Below are positions 32,306 through 41,900 of a DNA stretch of 42,374 bases, piece after piece. The stretch is from CAZGMC01 sp964526565 (GTDB lineage Bacteria; Pseudomonadota; Alphaproteobacteria; DSM-16000; Inquilinaceae). The notes under the pieces are model-generated. The model did no database searches, was not told the DNA's origin, and saw only the letters and a list, made by a program, of their open reading frames with translations. The stretch is from contig CAZGMC010000025.1 of NCBI GenBank assembly GCA_964526565.1, forward strand, positions 1 to 42,374, read 5' to 3'. Position 1 is the stretch's first letter; each line of letters begins with the position of its first letter. Made by a program: the position numbers and the translations under genes.

Positions 32306-33472
32306 TCAGCCGGCGCGCCGCAGCCGTCGGCCCAGGCGCAAGGCCAGGGCGCGGAGCAGGGTGCGGCCGGCTGCGGAGACGGCCTTCAGCTCCGCGTCCA
32401 CGGCCGACCGCCCGGTCGGCCACGACACGACCATGCGGGTGTCGGCCACGGCCTTGGAGTACACCGCCAGAGGCGACCGGCCCCCGACCGTGGGCAGGAG
32501 CGCCGCCTCGTCCGGCCGGGACAGGATCGCCTGCATCTGGTTCAGGGCGAACAGGCGGTGCTCGCCGTGCGGCCCGTCCAGTGCCAGTTGCGCCAGCGCC
32601 CAGCGCAGGCGGGTTTCGGTCATGGTGTCGTGGTCGGCGCCGGCTCCGGCGCCAGTTTCAGCGAATCCTGTCCGATCGGGAAAGACGGCCGGCAGGTGGG
32701 TCAGGATGGGCGGCTCGGCGTAGCGCTTCAGCACGCATTGCGCCTCGAACAGCTGCCGGGCCGCCTTGGCCGGCGTCTCGGCGCTGATGTTGCGCGCGCC
32801 GCTCAGCATCCGGTTGGCGGTCAGCGGCCGGTCGATGACATGCAGGTCGGAGATCGCCGCCAGCCGCACCCAGAGATCGAGGTCGCCGAGCAGCAGCAGC
32901 GACGGGTCGTAGCCGCCGACCGCCTCCAGGAGGTGGCGGCGCATCAGCACCGAAGGGTGGCACAGGCAGTTGCCCTGGAGGAAGAAGCGTCGCAGCCAGC
33001 CGGCCCGGTCGTGGCGCTCGGCGCGAAACGGCGACCGGTTGGCGCTCTGCCGGCCCGTGTCGTCGATCAGCACGACACCGGTGAAGACCGCCCCGGTCTC
33101 GGGATTCTCGTCCAGGACCTTGACCTGGTGTGCCAGCTTGCCCGGCAGCCACAGGTCGTCGGAGTTCTGCACCGCCACATAGTCGCCGCGGGCCAGCTGC
33201 GCCGCCTGGTGACGCGGGTGCGTCTCGCGGTTGCGGGCGAGGCGGTGCAGCGTCAGGCGGGGGTCGTCGATCCCGGCGATGATGTCGGCGGTGGCATCGG
33301 GCGAGGCGTCGTCGACGGCGATGAGCTCCAGGTCGGTGAAGCCCTGGTCGAGGACGGAGCGCACGGCCTGCTCGACATACGGCGCATGATTGTACGCCGC
33401 CAGCAGGACGGAGACTTTCGGATTGGTGCTCATCGGTTGATGTTCGGCCATGGTGCGCAGCGGTACCGGCAA
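32306..33472 (-). CDS. Family 2 glycosyltransferase
   Basis: 388 aa GT-A fold inverting glycosyltransferase. VSVLLAAYNHAPYVEQAVRSVLDQG begins the Rossmann-like domain; the metal-binding region is the QNSDDLWLPGKL segment (about 110-122), and GGYDPSLLLLGDLDLWVRLA holds the likely catalytic base Asp. It adds a sugar to a polysaccharide, lipid or protein. The C-terminal ~110 residues are an Ala/Arg-rich helical tail. The start is uncertain: the TTG at 33472 has GGAGG 5 bases upstream, while the ATG at 33451 and 33433 have none. It is convergent with the NDP-hexose dehydratase gene (15 bases apart), suggesting a joint role in a surface sugar. Confidence 0.85.
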   Translation of the reverse strand: MPVPLRTMAEHQPMSTNPKVSVLLAAYNHAPYVEQAVRSVLDQGFTDLELIAVDDASPDATADIIAGIDDPRLTLHRLARNRETHPRHQAAQLARGDYVAVQNSDDLWLPGKLAHQVKVLDENPETGAVFTGVVLIDDTGRQSANRSPFRAERHDRAGWLRRFFLQGNCLCHPSVLMRRHLLEAVGGYDPSLLLLGDLDLWVRLAAISDLHVIDRPLTANRMLSGARNISAETPAKAARQLFEAQCVLKRYAEPPILTHLPAVFPDRTGFAETGAGAGADHDTMTETRLRWALAQLALDGPHGEHRLFALNQMQAILSRPDEAALLPTVGGRSPLAVYSKAVADTRMVVSWPTGRSAVDAELKAVSAAGRTLLRALALRLGRRLRRAG

Positions 33473-33540
33473 TCCGGCCTCCGCGCCGTACGCTAGCCCA
33501 GGACGGCGGGTTCAAGGCAAGCGAGAAGGACCGGTGTAGC

Positions 33541-33831
33541 CTACAGGATGAACGATACCGCCAGCAGGATCGCGCCCAGCCCCATCGTCGCGCTGTCGGA
33601 GCAGCGCCAGCGGTGATGGTCGCGTTCAAGTGCAATCTGTACGGCTGCGGCCATCTCTTGCAGGCTCGTCGTCGGCAGGTTCAGTGACTTGCACGGCGCC
33701 TTGGCGTGGCGGGCCGAATGCTGCCGCAGCCGGGTCATGTTGAACCGTCCGAGCTGATCCCGCGCGGGCGCCATGAGAAGCAGCACCGAACCGGCCAGTC
33801 CGAACCAGTCGCTGACGGTCATGTCGAACAT
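33541..33831 (-). CDS. Small two-helix membrane protein, unknown
   Basis: 96 aa. Two hydrophobic segments, about 8-22 (WFGLAGSVLLLMAP) and 80-96 (LGAILLAVSFIL at the very end), flank a polar, basic middle. An AGGGCGG tract lies upstream of the ATG at 33831. No family is recognised. It lies between the GT2 gene and the antitoxin-like gene on the same strand. Confidence 0.5.
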   Translation of the reverse strand: MFDMTVSDWFGLAGSVLLLMAPARDQLGRFNMTRLRQHSARHAKAPCKSLNLPTTSLQEMAAAVQIALERDHHRWRCSDSATMGLGAILLAVSFIL

Positions 33832-33888
33832 GGCGGTCCGCCCTGGTGGGGTGTGGTCCGTGCCGGCGTGGGCTGAGCCGCGTTCCGA

Positions 33889-34278
33889 CTACTCTTGAGT
33901 CTTGGCAAAAGCGGGGATCGCGTCCGCCGGCTCCGCCTCGACAGCCGTATTGCCGCTCCGGCCCGTGACGGGCTCGGCCGGCTCGAAATCGAGAACCGGC
34001 CGCAGCCCCAGTGCGGCGGCGTACCGGAAGACGGTGTCCAACCCCATTTCGGCATCGCCCTCGGTCTCGATGCGAGAGACGACAGACTGGTTTACACCCA
34101 TCGCCGCGGCCACCTGCTTTTGCGTCAGACGTCGGCGGCGGCGCAACGCCTTCAGCTTCGTGCGAATCTCGCCACTGTATGCAGCCGCCGCCCGATGCCG
34201 CGCAATCTGCCGCTTCACGGCAGCCGGAAAAGATTCGTACATCTCCTCCAGTGAAATGCTTGGCAGCCCTTGGGTCAT
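33889..34278 (-). CDS. XRE-family transcriptional regulator (antitoxin-like)
   Basis: 129 aa. A helix-turn-helix of the Xre/Cro type spans about 45-100: LRRRRRLTQKQVAAAMGVNQSVVSRIETEGDAEMGLDTVFRYAAALG, the form found in HigA- and HipB-like antitoxins. An N-terminal helical extension (MTQGLPSISLEEMYESF) and a C-terminal proline/alanine tail (DFEPAEPV onward) flank it. The ATG at 34278 has AAGGAG 5 bases upstream. It starts 50 bases after the end of an unknown protein gene on the same strand, an order (partner first, HTH second) usual for HigBA-type pairs. The DNA here is slightly AT-richer. Confidence 0.82.
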   Translation of the reverse strand: MTQGLPSISLEEMYESFPAAVKRQIARHRAAAAYSGEIRTKLKALRRRRRLTQKQVAAAMGVNQSVVSRIETEGDAEMGLDTVFRYAAALGLRPVLDFEPAEPVTGRSGNTAVEAEPADAIPAFAKTQE

Positions 34279-34328
34279 GTCTGCTCCTTCGTTTCCTGGT
34301 CTGCCCGGCAATAAAAATTCTCCTGATT

Positions 34329-34754
34329 TCAAAAGCGACCGGAATATTTATCGATCAGTTCGTTGCCATAATCTTCCATCCGGGTGCGCTGCTTCAAGAG
34401 AAACTGAAAGCGGCGCAGGCGGGATCCCGTGTCCTTGGGAAACACCCTGCCATCATAAGCGTAGGCCATGCGCCCTCGATGGTTCACGATCAGGGCAATC
34501 AGATAGCGCGTGTTTCCTGTCGTTGCCGTGGGTGGTGGCAGCACGTGGATGTCGATCCCGTCCGGGTCCGCAACCGACCGCTCCCTGAGGCGTGACCGCG
34601 CTGATGGCTGGAACCCGGCAAGGTCCAGATAGATGCGGGCAGCCAGGTCCGGATCGTAATCATTTGATGTCTCGTCCAACAGCCGGTTCAGTACCTCGTT
34701 GAAGCGGCCCAACGGTGGCTTCAGAGACCTTACAATGTAGGGTTGGTCAACCAT
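34329..34754 (-). CDS. Unknown protein paired with the XRE regulator (possible toxin)
   Basis: 141 aa from the ATG at 34754; a GTG at 34799 adds 15 residues. It has a basic N-terminus (SLKPPLGRF), an acidic middle (NDYDPDLAARIYLDLAG), a beta-rich region (IDIHVLPP, RYLIALIVNHRGRMAYAYDG) and a very basic C-terminus (KQRTRMEDYGNELIDKY). It does not match HigB, RelE, HipA or BrnT that I can see. Position directly upstream of an antitoxin-like HTH gene, small size and charged tail make a toxin role possible. The alternative is an unrelated accessory gene. Confidence 0.5.
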   Translation of the reverse strand: MVDQPYIVRSLKPPLGRFNEVLNRLLDETSNDYDPDLAARIYLDLAGFQPSARSRLRERSVADPDGIDIHVLPPPTATTGNTRYLIALIVNHRGRMAYAYDGRVFPKDTGSRLRRFQFLLKQRTRMEDYGNELIDKYSGRF

Positions 34755-34888
34755 CGTGGGGTCTATAGAAGACCGCCATGATGGTGTCCAGCCGCTCACG
34801 ACAGCATCGACCTGACCGCCGACAACAAATATGATCTCAAGGCCATATTTTCAAGGCAGCATGATGTCAGGCTGCCAAAGGGCGCCCG

Positions 34889-37216
34889 CTAGTTCCGCAA
34901 CGGCTTGCCCGTGTTCAGCATGTGGGCCATGCGGGCGAGGGTGGCGGGGGTGCGGATCAGGGCGAGGAAGGCCTGGCATTCCAGGGCGCGCAGGGTGTCC
35001 TCGTTGGTCTCGTCGGTCAGGTCGGCGTTGCCGCCGGACAGCACCATGGCCAGGGCGGCGGCGATCGCGGCGTCGTGGGGAGTCGCCCGGCCCAGCCGGC
35101 GGAAGCCGTCCACGGCCATGGCCAGCGATGCCTGCGCCGACCGGCCGGGCAGGTGCAGCGGGACGGGCGGCGCCGGCGGCCGGTAGCCGTCGGCCAGGGC
35201 CACGGCGCGCGCCTTGGCGTCGGCCAGCAGGCGGTCGCGGTTCATGGTGATGCCGTCGCCGCGGCGCAGGATCCGCATGTCCCGCGCCTCGGCGGCGGAG
35301 CGGGCGAGGCGGGCCAGGGCGATCGCCTCGAAGGCGCGGTTGATCGGCGGCATCGGCCCGCCGGGCCGGTCCGGGTCGGCGGCGTGACGCAGCAGCAGCT
35401 CGGTGCAGCCGCCCCAGGCCGGCACCACGCCGACCCCGGCCTCGACCAGCCCGATATAGCTCTCGGCGTGGGCCTGGATGGCCGCGCAGTGCAGCAGCAT
35501 CTCGCAGCCGCCGCCCAGCGCCATGCCCGACGGCGCGCCCACCACCGGCACCGGCGCATACTTGACCGCCTTGAGCGCGCGCTGGCCGGCGGCGATGGCC
35601 TCCTCCAGCCGCGACCAGAAGGCGATGTTGGCGGCGAACAGCACCTGGCCCAGATTGGCGCCGATCGAGAAGTTCTCCCCTTCGTTGTGGATCACCATGG
35701 CCCGATAGCGCCCGGCGGTCAGCGCCACGGCCTCCTCCAGCAGGGCCATGGTGCCGGTGTCCAGGGTGTTCATCGGCGTGGTGAACTCGAAACAGGTGAC
35801 GCCGTCGCCGATGTCCCACAGCGCCGCCGAGGGATTGCGCAGCAGCGGCGTCCCGGCCCGCTTCACGTCGCCCAGCAGCAGCACGCCGGCCGGGCGTACC
35901 AGCGGGGCGTAGTCGCCGGCGAACGTCATCCGGAGCAGCCGGCCGTGCTCGACCCGGTAGAAGCCGCCGGCGCGGGCCGCCTGCAGCAGCGGCGGCACCG
36001 CCCGGCCCTCGGCCTCGAGCCGCGCGGCCAGCCGGTCGGCGCCGAGCCGGTCGATCAGCTCGAACGGCCCCTGCTGCCAGTTGTAGCCGAGGCGCATGGC
36101 CTGATCGACCGCGGCGATGTCGTCGGCAATCTGCGGCGCCAGCGCCGCGGCGTAGGCCAGCGTCGCCGACAGCACCCGCCATGCGTACTGCCCGGCGCGG
36201 TCCGGATGCTCGAGCAGGGCCCGCGGCCCGCCGCGCTTTGCCGCCTCGACGGCATCCAGCCGCGGCTGTTCGGAGCGGGCGTAGCCGCCGCCGGCCAGGT
36301 CGATGGACTCCTTGACCCGCGCGCCGTCGTGGCGGGCCGGGCGGTAGAAGCCGCCCTTGCCCTTTCGCCCCGTGCAGCCGTCGGCGATCATGCGGGTGAT
36401 CAGCGGGTGGTCCCGGTACGCGGCGCGGTACGGGTCGTCCGGCGGCAGCGTCGCCAGCAGGCTGCGGGCGATGGCCGGGACCAGGTCGATGCCGACCAGG
36501 TCGAGCAGGCCGAACACGCCGGTCTTCGGAAAGCCGAGCGGCCGGCCCATCACGGCGTCGGCCTCCTCCACCGTCAGGCCCAGGTCGAAGGCCGCGTTGA
36601 TCGCGGTCTGCAGCCAATAGACGCCGATGCGGTTGGCGACGAAGCCGGGCGTGTCCCTGGCCATGACCACGCCCTTGCCGAGCCGCAGGTCGGCGAAAGC
36701 CCGGACCGCCTCGACTGCCTCGTCCCGCGTGTCCGGCCCGGCGACCACCTCCAGCAGGCGCATGTAGCGCGGCGGGTTGAAGAAGTGGGTGATGAGGAAG
36801 CCGGCGCGGAATTCAGGCGAAAGGTCCTTGACCAGCGCCTTGAGCGGGATGGTCGACGTGTTCGACGAGACGATCGCCCCCGGCCGCTTCGCCGCCGCGA
36901 TCCGGGCGTAGAGGTCGCGCTTGACGCGCGGGTCCTCGACCACCGCCTCGACGATCCAGTCGGCCTCGGCCAGGCGGGCCAGGTCGTCCTCCAGGTTGCC
37001 GGGCTCGACCAGCCGGGCGGCGGCGCGGCTCATGAACGGCGCCGGGTCGGCCTTGAGCAGGCGGGCGACGGCGCCGCGGGCCAGGGCGCTGCGGTCGGCC
37101 GCGCCCTCCGGCACGATGTCGAGCAGCAGCACCGGCACGCCGGCATTGGCGATGTGGGCGGCGATACCGCTGCCCATGGTGCCGGCGCCGATCACCGCGG
37201 CCGTGCGGATCTCCAT
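34889..37216 (-). CDS. fadN: 3-hydroxyacyl-CoA dehydrogenase / enoyl-CoA hydratase fusion (FadN type)
   Basis: 775 aa. The N-terminal half is the NAD-dependent dehydrogenase (GAGTMGSG at 10-17; catalytic His in LITHFFNPP), followed by the C-terminal 3HCDH domain. The final third is crotonase-like (HNEGENFSIGANLG, SGMALGGGCEML with the Glu, VEAGVGVVPAWGG). This order, dehydrogenase first and hydratase last, is that of FadN (Bacillus) rather than FadB/FadJ of enteric bacteria. It carries out steps two and three of beta-oxidation. The ATG at 37216 lies 8 bases after the thiolase stop, with GAGG upstream, so the two are one operon. Confidence 0.93.
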   Translation of the reverse strand: MEIRTAAVIGAGTMGSGIAAHIANAGVPVLLLDIVPEGAADRSALARGAVARLLKADPAPFMSRAAARLVEPGNLEDDLARLAEADWIVEAVVEDPRVKRDLYARIAAAKRPGAIVSSNTSTIPLKALVKDLSPEFRAGFLITHFFNPPRYMRLLEVVAGPDTRDEAVEAVRAFADLRLGKGVVMARDTPGFVANRIGVYWLQTAINAAFDLGLTVEEADAVMGRPLGFPKTGVFGLLDLVGIDLVPAIARSLLATLPPDDPYRAAYRDHPLITRMIADGCTGRKGKGGFYRPARHDGARVKESIDLAGGGYARSEQPRLDAVEAAKRGGPRALLEHPDRAGQYAWRVLSATLAYAAALAPQIADDIAAVDQAMRLGYNWQQGPFELIDRLGADRLAARLEAEGRAVPPLLQAARAGGFYRVEHGRLLRMTFAGDYAPLVRPAGVLLLGDVKRAGTPLLRNPSAALWDIGDGVTCFEFTTPMNTLDTGTMALLEEAVALTAGRYRAMVIHNEGENFSIGANLGQVLFAANIAFWSRLEEAIAAGQRALKAVKYAPVPVVGAPSGMALGGGCEMLLHCAAIQAHAESYIGLVEAGVGVVPAWGGCTELLLRHAADPDRPGGPMPPINRAFEAIALARLARSAAEARDMRILRRGDGITMNRDRLLADAKARAVALADGYRPPAPPVPLHLPGRSAQASLAMAVDGFRRLGRATPHDAAIAAALAMVLSGGNADLTDETNEDTLRALECQAFLALIRTPATLARMAHMLNTGKPLRN

Positions 37217-37224
37217 GGCCGGCC

Positions 37225-38376
37225 TCACACCGCTTCCAGCACGGTGGCGATGCCCTGGCCGCCGCCGATGCACATGGCGGCCAGGGCCAGGGCCTTGCGC
37301 TCGCGGTGCAGGATGGCCGCCGCCTTGCCGGTGATGCGCGCCCCCGAGGCGCCGAGCGGGTGGCCCAGCGCGATGGCGCCGCCGTCGATGTTGGTCCGCT
37401 CCCAGTCCAGGCCCCCGTCATGACTCAGGTCGTGGGCGACAGCGAGCGCCTGGGCGGCGAACGCCTCGTTCAGCTCGATCACGTCGATGTCGCGCAAGCT
37501 GAGGCCGGCGCGCTCCAGCACGCGACGGGTGGCAGCGACGGGGCCGATGCCCATGATCTCCGGTTCGCAGGCGGTGACGGCGACGGCGCGGATGCGGGCC
37601 AGCACCGGCAGCCCGGACGCCCGGGCGAAGCCCTCCGACGTGACCAGGCACGCCGAGGCGCCGTCGGTCAGGGGTGAGGAGGTGCCGGCGGTCACCGTGC
37701 CCTCGGCGTCGAAGGCCGGCGGCAACTGCGCCAGTCCCTCCGGCGAGGTGTCGGGGCGGATCGTGCCGTCGCGGTCGACCGGGCCGTCGTCGGTCGGGAT
37801 CGCCACGATCTCGGCGGCGAAGCGGCCGGTCGCCACGGCCTCGGCGGCGCGGCGCTGGGACTGCACCGCCAGCGCCTGCTGCGCCTCGCGGGTGATCTGG
37901 TAGCGCCGCGCCAGGGTCTCCGCGGTCACGCCCATGGCCATGTAGGCGCCGGGCAGCTCGGCGGCGAGGCGCGGGTGGGGCATCGGGTTGTAGCCGGGGA
38001 TCGGCACCCGCGTCATGCTCTCCACGCCGGCGCAGACGAACGCCTCGCCGGCGCCCAGGCGGATCGACCCGGCGGCCATGTGGATCGCCTGCATCGACGA
38101 GCCGCAGAACCGGTTGATCGTGGCGCCCGGCACGGTCTGCGGCAGGCCGGCCAGGAACACCACCTGCCGGCCCAGGTTCAGCCCCTGCTCGGCCTCGGGG
38201 AAGGCGCAGCCGAGGATCAGGTCCTCGATGGCGGCCGGGTCGACGCCGGTGCGGTCGACCAGTGTCCGGACCACGGCCGCCGCCAGGTCGTCGGGGCGGA
38301 CGCGGGCCAGCGCCCCCTTGCCGGCGAAGTGGTGCGGCGACCGGACATAGCCGGCGATGACGGCGGTGCGCTCCAT
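37225..38376 (-). CDS. fadA: Acetyl-CoA acyltransferase (3-ketoacyl-CoA thiolase)
   Basis: 383 aa. Cleaves 3-ketoacyl-CoA at the end of beta-oxidation. The nucleophile Cys91 is in NRFCGSSMQAI, His339 in GHPLGASGARI, and Cys369 in CIGGGQG; all are in place. The operon partner is the dehydrogenase/hydratase gene 8 bases downstream, and the MerR gene lies 54 bases upstream. AGGGAGG precedes the ATG. The trio forms a degradation operon for fatty or branched acyl-CoA. Confidence 0.95.
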   Translation of the reverse strand: MERTAVIAGYVRSPHHFAGKGALARVRPDDLAAAVVRTLVDRTGVDPAAIEDLILGCAFPEAEQGLNLGRQVVFLAGLPQTVPGATINRFCGSSMQAIHMAAGSIRLGAGEAFVCAGVESMTRVPIPGYNPMPHPRLAAELPGAYMAMGVTAETLARRYQITREAQQALAVQSQRRAAEAVATGRFAAEIVAIPTDDGPVDRDGTIRPDTSPEGLAQLPPAFDAEGTVTAGTSSPLTDGASACLVTSEGFARASGLPVLARIRAVAVTACEPEIMGIGPVAATRRVLERAGLSLRDIDVIELNEAFAAQALAVAHDLSHDGGLDWERTNIDGGAIALGHPLGASGARITGKAAAILHRERKALALAAMCIGGGQGIATVLEAV

Positions 38377-38430
38377 GGGCAGCCCTCCCTGTCCGCTGCG
38401 CGCGCCGGACGGCCACCCCTGCCTCCGGCG

Positions 38431-38877
38431 TCAGGGCGCGTCCGGGTCCGTTCCCCTGGCACGCAATTGGGCCAGCAGCGTCGCTTCCAGCGTGTGCAGC
38501 TCGCTCAGCATCTGCTCCACGTCGCCGCGCTGGCGCTCCAGGGCGGCGATGCGTTCGCGTGCCCTCTTCAGGATATAGGCAAGCTGGGTGCTGCCGTCGG
38601 CATCGACCGTGTACAGATCGAGGAATTCCTTGATGTCGGCGACGGAGAAGCCGAGCCGCTTGGCGCGGCAGATCAGGATCAGGCGGGCACGGTCGCGATG
38701 GCTGTAGACGCGGCTGGTGCCCGACCGCTCCGGCGTGAGCAGGCCCTCGTCCTCATAGAAGCGGATCGTCCGCGGGGTAAGGCCGAACTCCTGGGCGAGC
38801 TGGCTGATCGTGTACTGCCGGTCGGCGTGGGCCGGCGAGGCCCCGGCGGTGCCGTCGTGGGGATCACCCGTGAACAC
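38431..38877 (-). CDS. MerR-family regulator of acyl-CoA degradation (LiuR-like)
   Basis: 148 aa from a GTG at 38877 with GAGG 9 bases upstream. MerR winged helix: YTISQLAQEFGLTPRTIRFYEDEGLL, then SRVYSHRDRARL; an effector/dimer coiled coil follows (LAYILKRARERIAALERQRGDVEQML). No metal-binding Cys cluster is present at the C-terminus, so it is not a mercury or copper type. It resembles LiuR/PsrA-like regulators that sense acyl-CoA intermediates. A perfect palindrome of the kind such regulators bind (38899-38916) lies 22 bases upstream of the start, overlapping its own promoter. It is first in the fadA-fadN operon. Confidence 0.85.
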   Translation of the reverse strand: MFTGDPHDGTAGASPAHADRQYTISQLAQEFGLTPRTIRFYEDEGLLTPERSGTSRVYSHRDRARLILICRAKRLGFSVADIKEFLDLYTVDADGSTQLAYILKRARERIAALERQRGDVEQMLSELHTLEATLLAQLRARGTDPDAP

Positions 38878-38898
38878 GGGTCGTACCTCTGTGTTGAC

Positions 38899-38916
38899 CT
38901 TTACGTAAACGTAAAG
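38899..38916. promoter_or_regulatory. Operator palindrome of the MerR regulator
   Basis: CTTTACGT-AA-ACGTAAAG, a perfect 8-bp inverted repeat around two bases. It resembles the LiuR-type consensus (TTTACGTnnACGTAAA) as I recall it. It begins 22 bases upstream of the GTG start and contains the TAA stop (38903-38901) of the upstream ligase gene. Autoregulation of the MerR-fadA-fadN operon is expected. Confidence 0.75.
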
Positions 38917-41900
38917 TACTGGCTTGAGGGGCGTGCTGTCAACGCAACCGCCGCCCGCGCCGCCGCGGCGCAGCCATGCGGCGGCGACACCGGTACGGCC
39001 GCGGTGGCGCGGGGCCGGGCGCGGCCGTGGCGGGCGGCCCGGGCGCCCAGGCAGAAGGCCAGGAAGACCAGCAGGTAGAACAGCAGGCCCAGCCGCGGCG
39101 CCTCCAGCCACGCCTCGGTCACGGCCAGGGCCAGGAACCCGGTCAGGGCGGCCAGCAGCACCGGCGCGCGCCAGTCGCCGCGGCTGGCCATGTGCAGCAG
39201 CCGGGCGGCGGCCAGGCCGGCGGCCACGATGAACGCCACCAGGCCGAACCAGCCGCGTTCAAACAGGGTCATGAGGAACTCGTTCTTCATGCGCCAGTCG
39301 GTGTGGTTGTCGCTGCTGAAGGTCCAGTGGTCCAGGCCGTCCGCGAAGCCGCCATTGGCGATCAGGTCGCGGCCGTCGGCTGTCAGCAGGCGGACGTCGT
39401 CGATGTCCAGCACCACGCGGTCGCCCTGCGCCACCAGCGCCAGCGTCATCGGCTCGCCGAACAGCCGGCCCAGCGCCGTGGCGATCGCCGTCGGCGGCGT
39501 GCCGACCGCCTCGAGCCGCGCCTCCCGGGTCGTCCAGTCCGCCGAGGGGTTGGGGCTGAACCCGGCGGTCGTGCAGCCGAACGAGTAGAGCAGGGCCTTG
39601 CGGCAGAGCATGGCGACGAGGCGGCCCTCGGCCGCGGCGCCGCGCAGCCGCACCGACAGCGTCAAGCGCTCGCCGTGGCGGGGGGCTGCGCGCTGCTCGA
39701 ACCAGAAGCCGTGGCCCGAGGACAGGCGCAGGAAGGCGTCGCCGTCCTCCGCGCGGACGGCATAGGTGGCCGGCGGCTCGAACACCAGGTTGTGCACCAG
39801 GAAGCGCCGCGGGAAGGTGCCCAGCCCCTCGCCGAACAGGGCACTGCCGGCGTCGGGACCGCGCAGAGCCAGGCCGTAGCGCCAGTTGCTCTCGCGGTTC
39901 TCGATGCCCTCGTCGACCTGGGCGAAGCGGGCGCTGACGAAGGTGCCCTGGAGCAGCAGGGCGAGCACCCCGGCGCCGCCCAGGACCAGCAGCAGGGACA
40001 GGGCGGCAGCTGCGGCACGCCGGGCCAGCGGCCGCGCCGGGGCGGCCAGGGCGGCGGCGATGGCCAGGGCCAGCACGACCACCAGGAACCCGCCATAGGC
40101 CGCCCGCTGATAGGTCATCAGCAGCGCGTATGCCGCCATGGCGGCGACCACGACGACCGCCAGCCGCCCCGCCGCCGTGCGGGCACCGAGGGCCGCTGCC
40201 GCCAGGAACGGCATGGCGGCGACCAGGTAGACGCCAAGTTGGCCGCCGCCGATGTGCATGCCGGCGAAGGTCGACGTGATGCGGAACGCCGTCGTCAGGT
40301 CGAACGGCGCGACGAACAGCAGCCGCTCGACCATTGCGGCCAGCGCCACGCCGGCCAGACCGATGGCCATGCCCAGGGCCAGCCGGTCGAACGCCTCGTC
40401 GCGGCGGTGCACGGCGTCGGCCAGGAACGGCAGCAGCAGCAGTGCCCAGAAGAACCCCCTGGCGATCCGCAGGCCGTTCAGCGACCCGTAATAATGGGGC
40501 AGGTCGTCGCCGCCGGCTGCCGCCGCGGCGATGCCGCCGAAGTCCAGCGCCGCCAGATAGGACAGCGCCAGCAGTGCGATGGCCACCCAGGCACGGCGGC
40601 CGAAGCGCAGCGCGTCCAGGGCCGGTGGCCGGCGCACCGCCAGCACGGCGACCGTCACCAGCAGCAGGCCATCGAACCCGCCGAACAGGGTGCCGTGGCT
40701 CCACGGCGCCGGGTCCAGCGTCGGCAGCAGCGCCGGCACGGCGATCAGCCAGGCCGCCGGCCGCGCCCACAGCAGTGCGGCATAGCCGGCGACGCCGGCG
40801 CCGATCCAGGCCATGGCCGGCGGCTCATGGGTCAGCGCCTGGACCAGCGCCAGCAGCAGCGTGGCGGCGGCCGGCAGCGCCCATTCCGGCCAGCCCGGCC
40901 GGTCGCCCGGCGGTGCGGCCGCGACCCCTCGCGCCGTCGCGCCAGCCGGCGCGGCAGCGGCTGCAGTCGCCCCGGTCGCCCCGGTCGCCCCGGCCTCTGC
41001 CGCCGGCCGGGTCGCGGCCGCGGTGAGGGCGGCGACGGCGGCGCGGCAGACGGCGAAGCCGATGCCGCCGGCCACGGCGGCGATCAGCACATTTGTAAAG
41101 TCCGGGTGCAGGCCGGGCTTCAGCCAGCGCGCCAGCTCCATGGCCAGGGACAGGCCGCCGGCCAGCACGGCGGCCAGCACGGCGGCCAGGACGGCGGCCA
41201 GGACGGCGCGGTGGTCGTCCGGGCGGGCGCCGCGCGCCGCCCAGACCAGCACACCGACCGGCAGATACATGGCGAAGCGGCTGACGGCGCTCAGCGCCGC
41301 CTCGGCCTCGGTCGTGAAGTAGTGGTAGTAGAACGGCAGCAGCGTCTCCGGCCGGAAGCCGGCGGTGATCTCGGCCACGCTGCGCCAGCCGGGCCGCGTC
41401 AGGTCGTTCAGGTACACGACGGCCAGCAGGTACGGCAGTGACCCGGCCAGCGCCGCCAGGGGCAGCCAGCGCTGCAGCAGCGGCCAGACGACCGGCCACG
41501 GCGCCCGCGCCACGGTGAACCCGCCCGCGGCGCCGACACCGGCCCAGAGCAGGGGCCACAGGCTGGTCCGGCCGCTGACCAGGAACACCTGCGCCAGCTC
41601 GATGCCGGCGGCGATGGCCACGGCCCAGCCGACGGCCTGCCGCATCCGGCCGCCGGGCCCGAGCGCTGCCAGCATGCCGACCGGCGCGTACAGCGCCGTC
41701 AGCGCCATGATGGCGGCCACGCCGTGGGCGACGGAGCGGTCGAACCCCGGCAGGCGCAGCAATGTGTCGCCGATGCGCGCCGTGCGGTCCGACAGCTCGC
41801 CGGCCGTCAGCACCACGTCGAACGGGAACAGCGACAGTGCCACGACGCACAGGACCAGCGCCACCAGGGCGACGTGCACCGCATCCGGACCGCCGCGCCG

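Noticed and set aside
34782..34892. Short plus-strand frame ending in TAG (about 36 codons) that reads like a protein C-terminus (HDSIDLTADNKYDLKAIF...)
   Set aside because: It has no start, follows an in-frame stop, and overlaps the unknown minus-strand gene. It could be a decayed gene end, but length and lack of context do not support a call.
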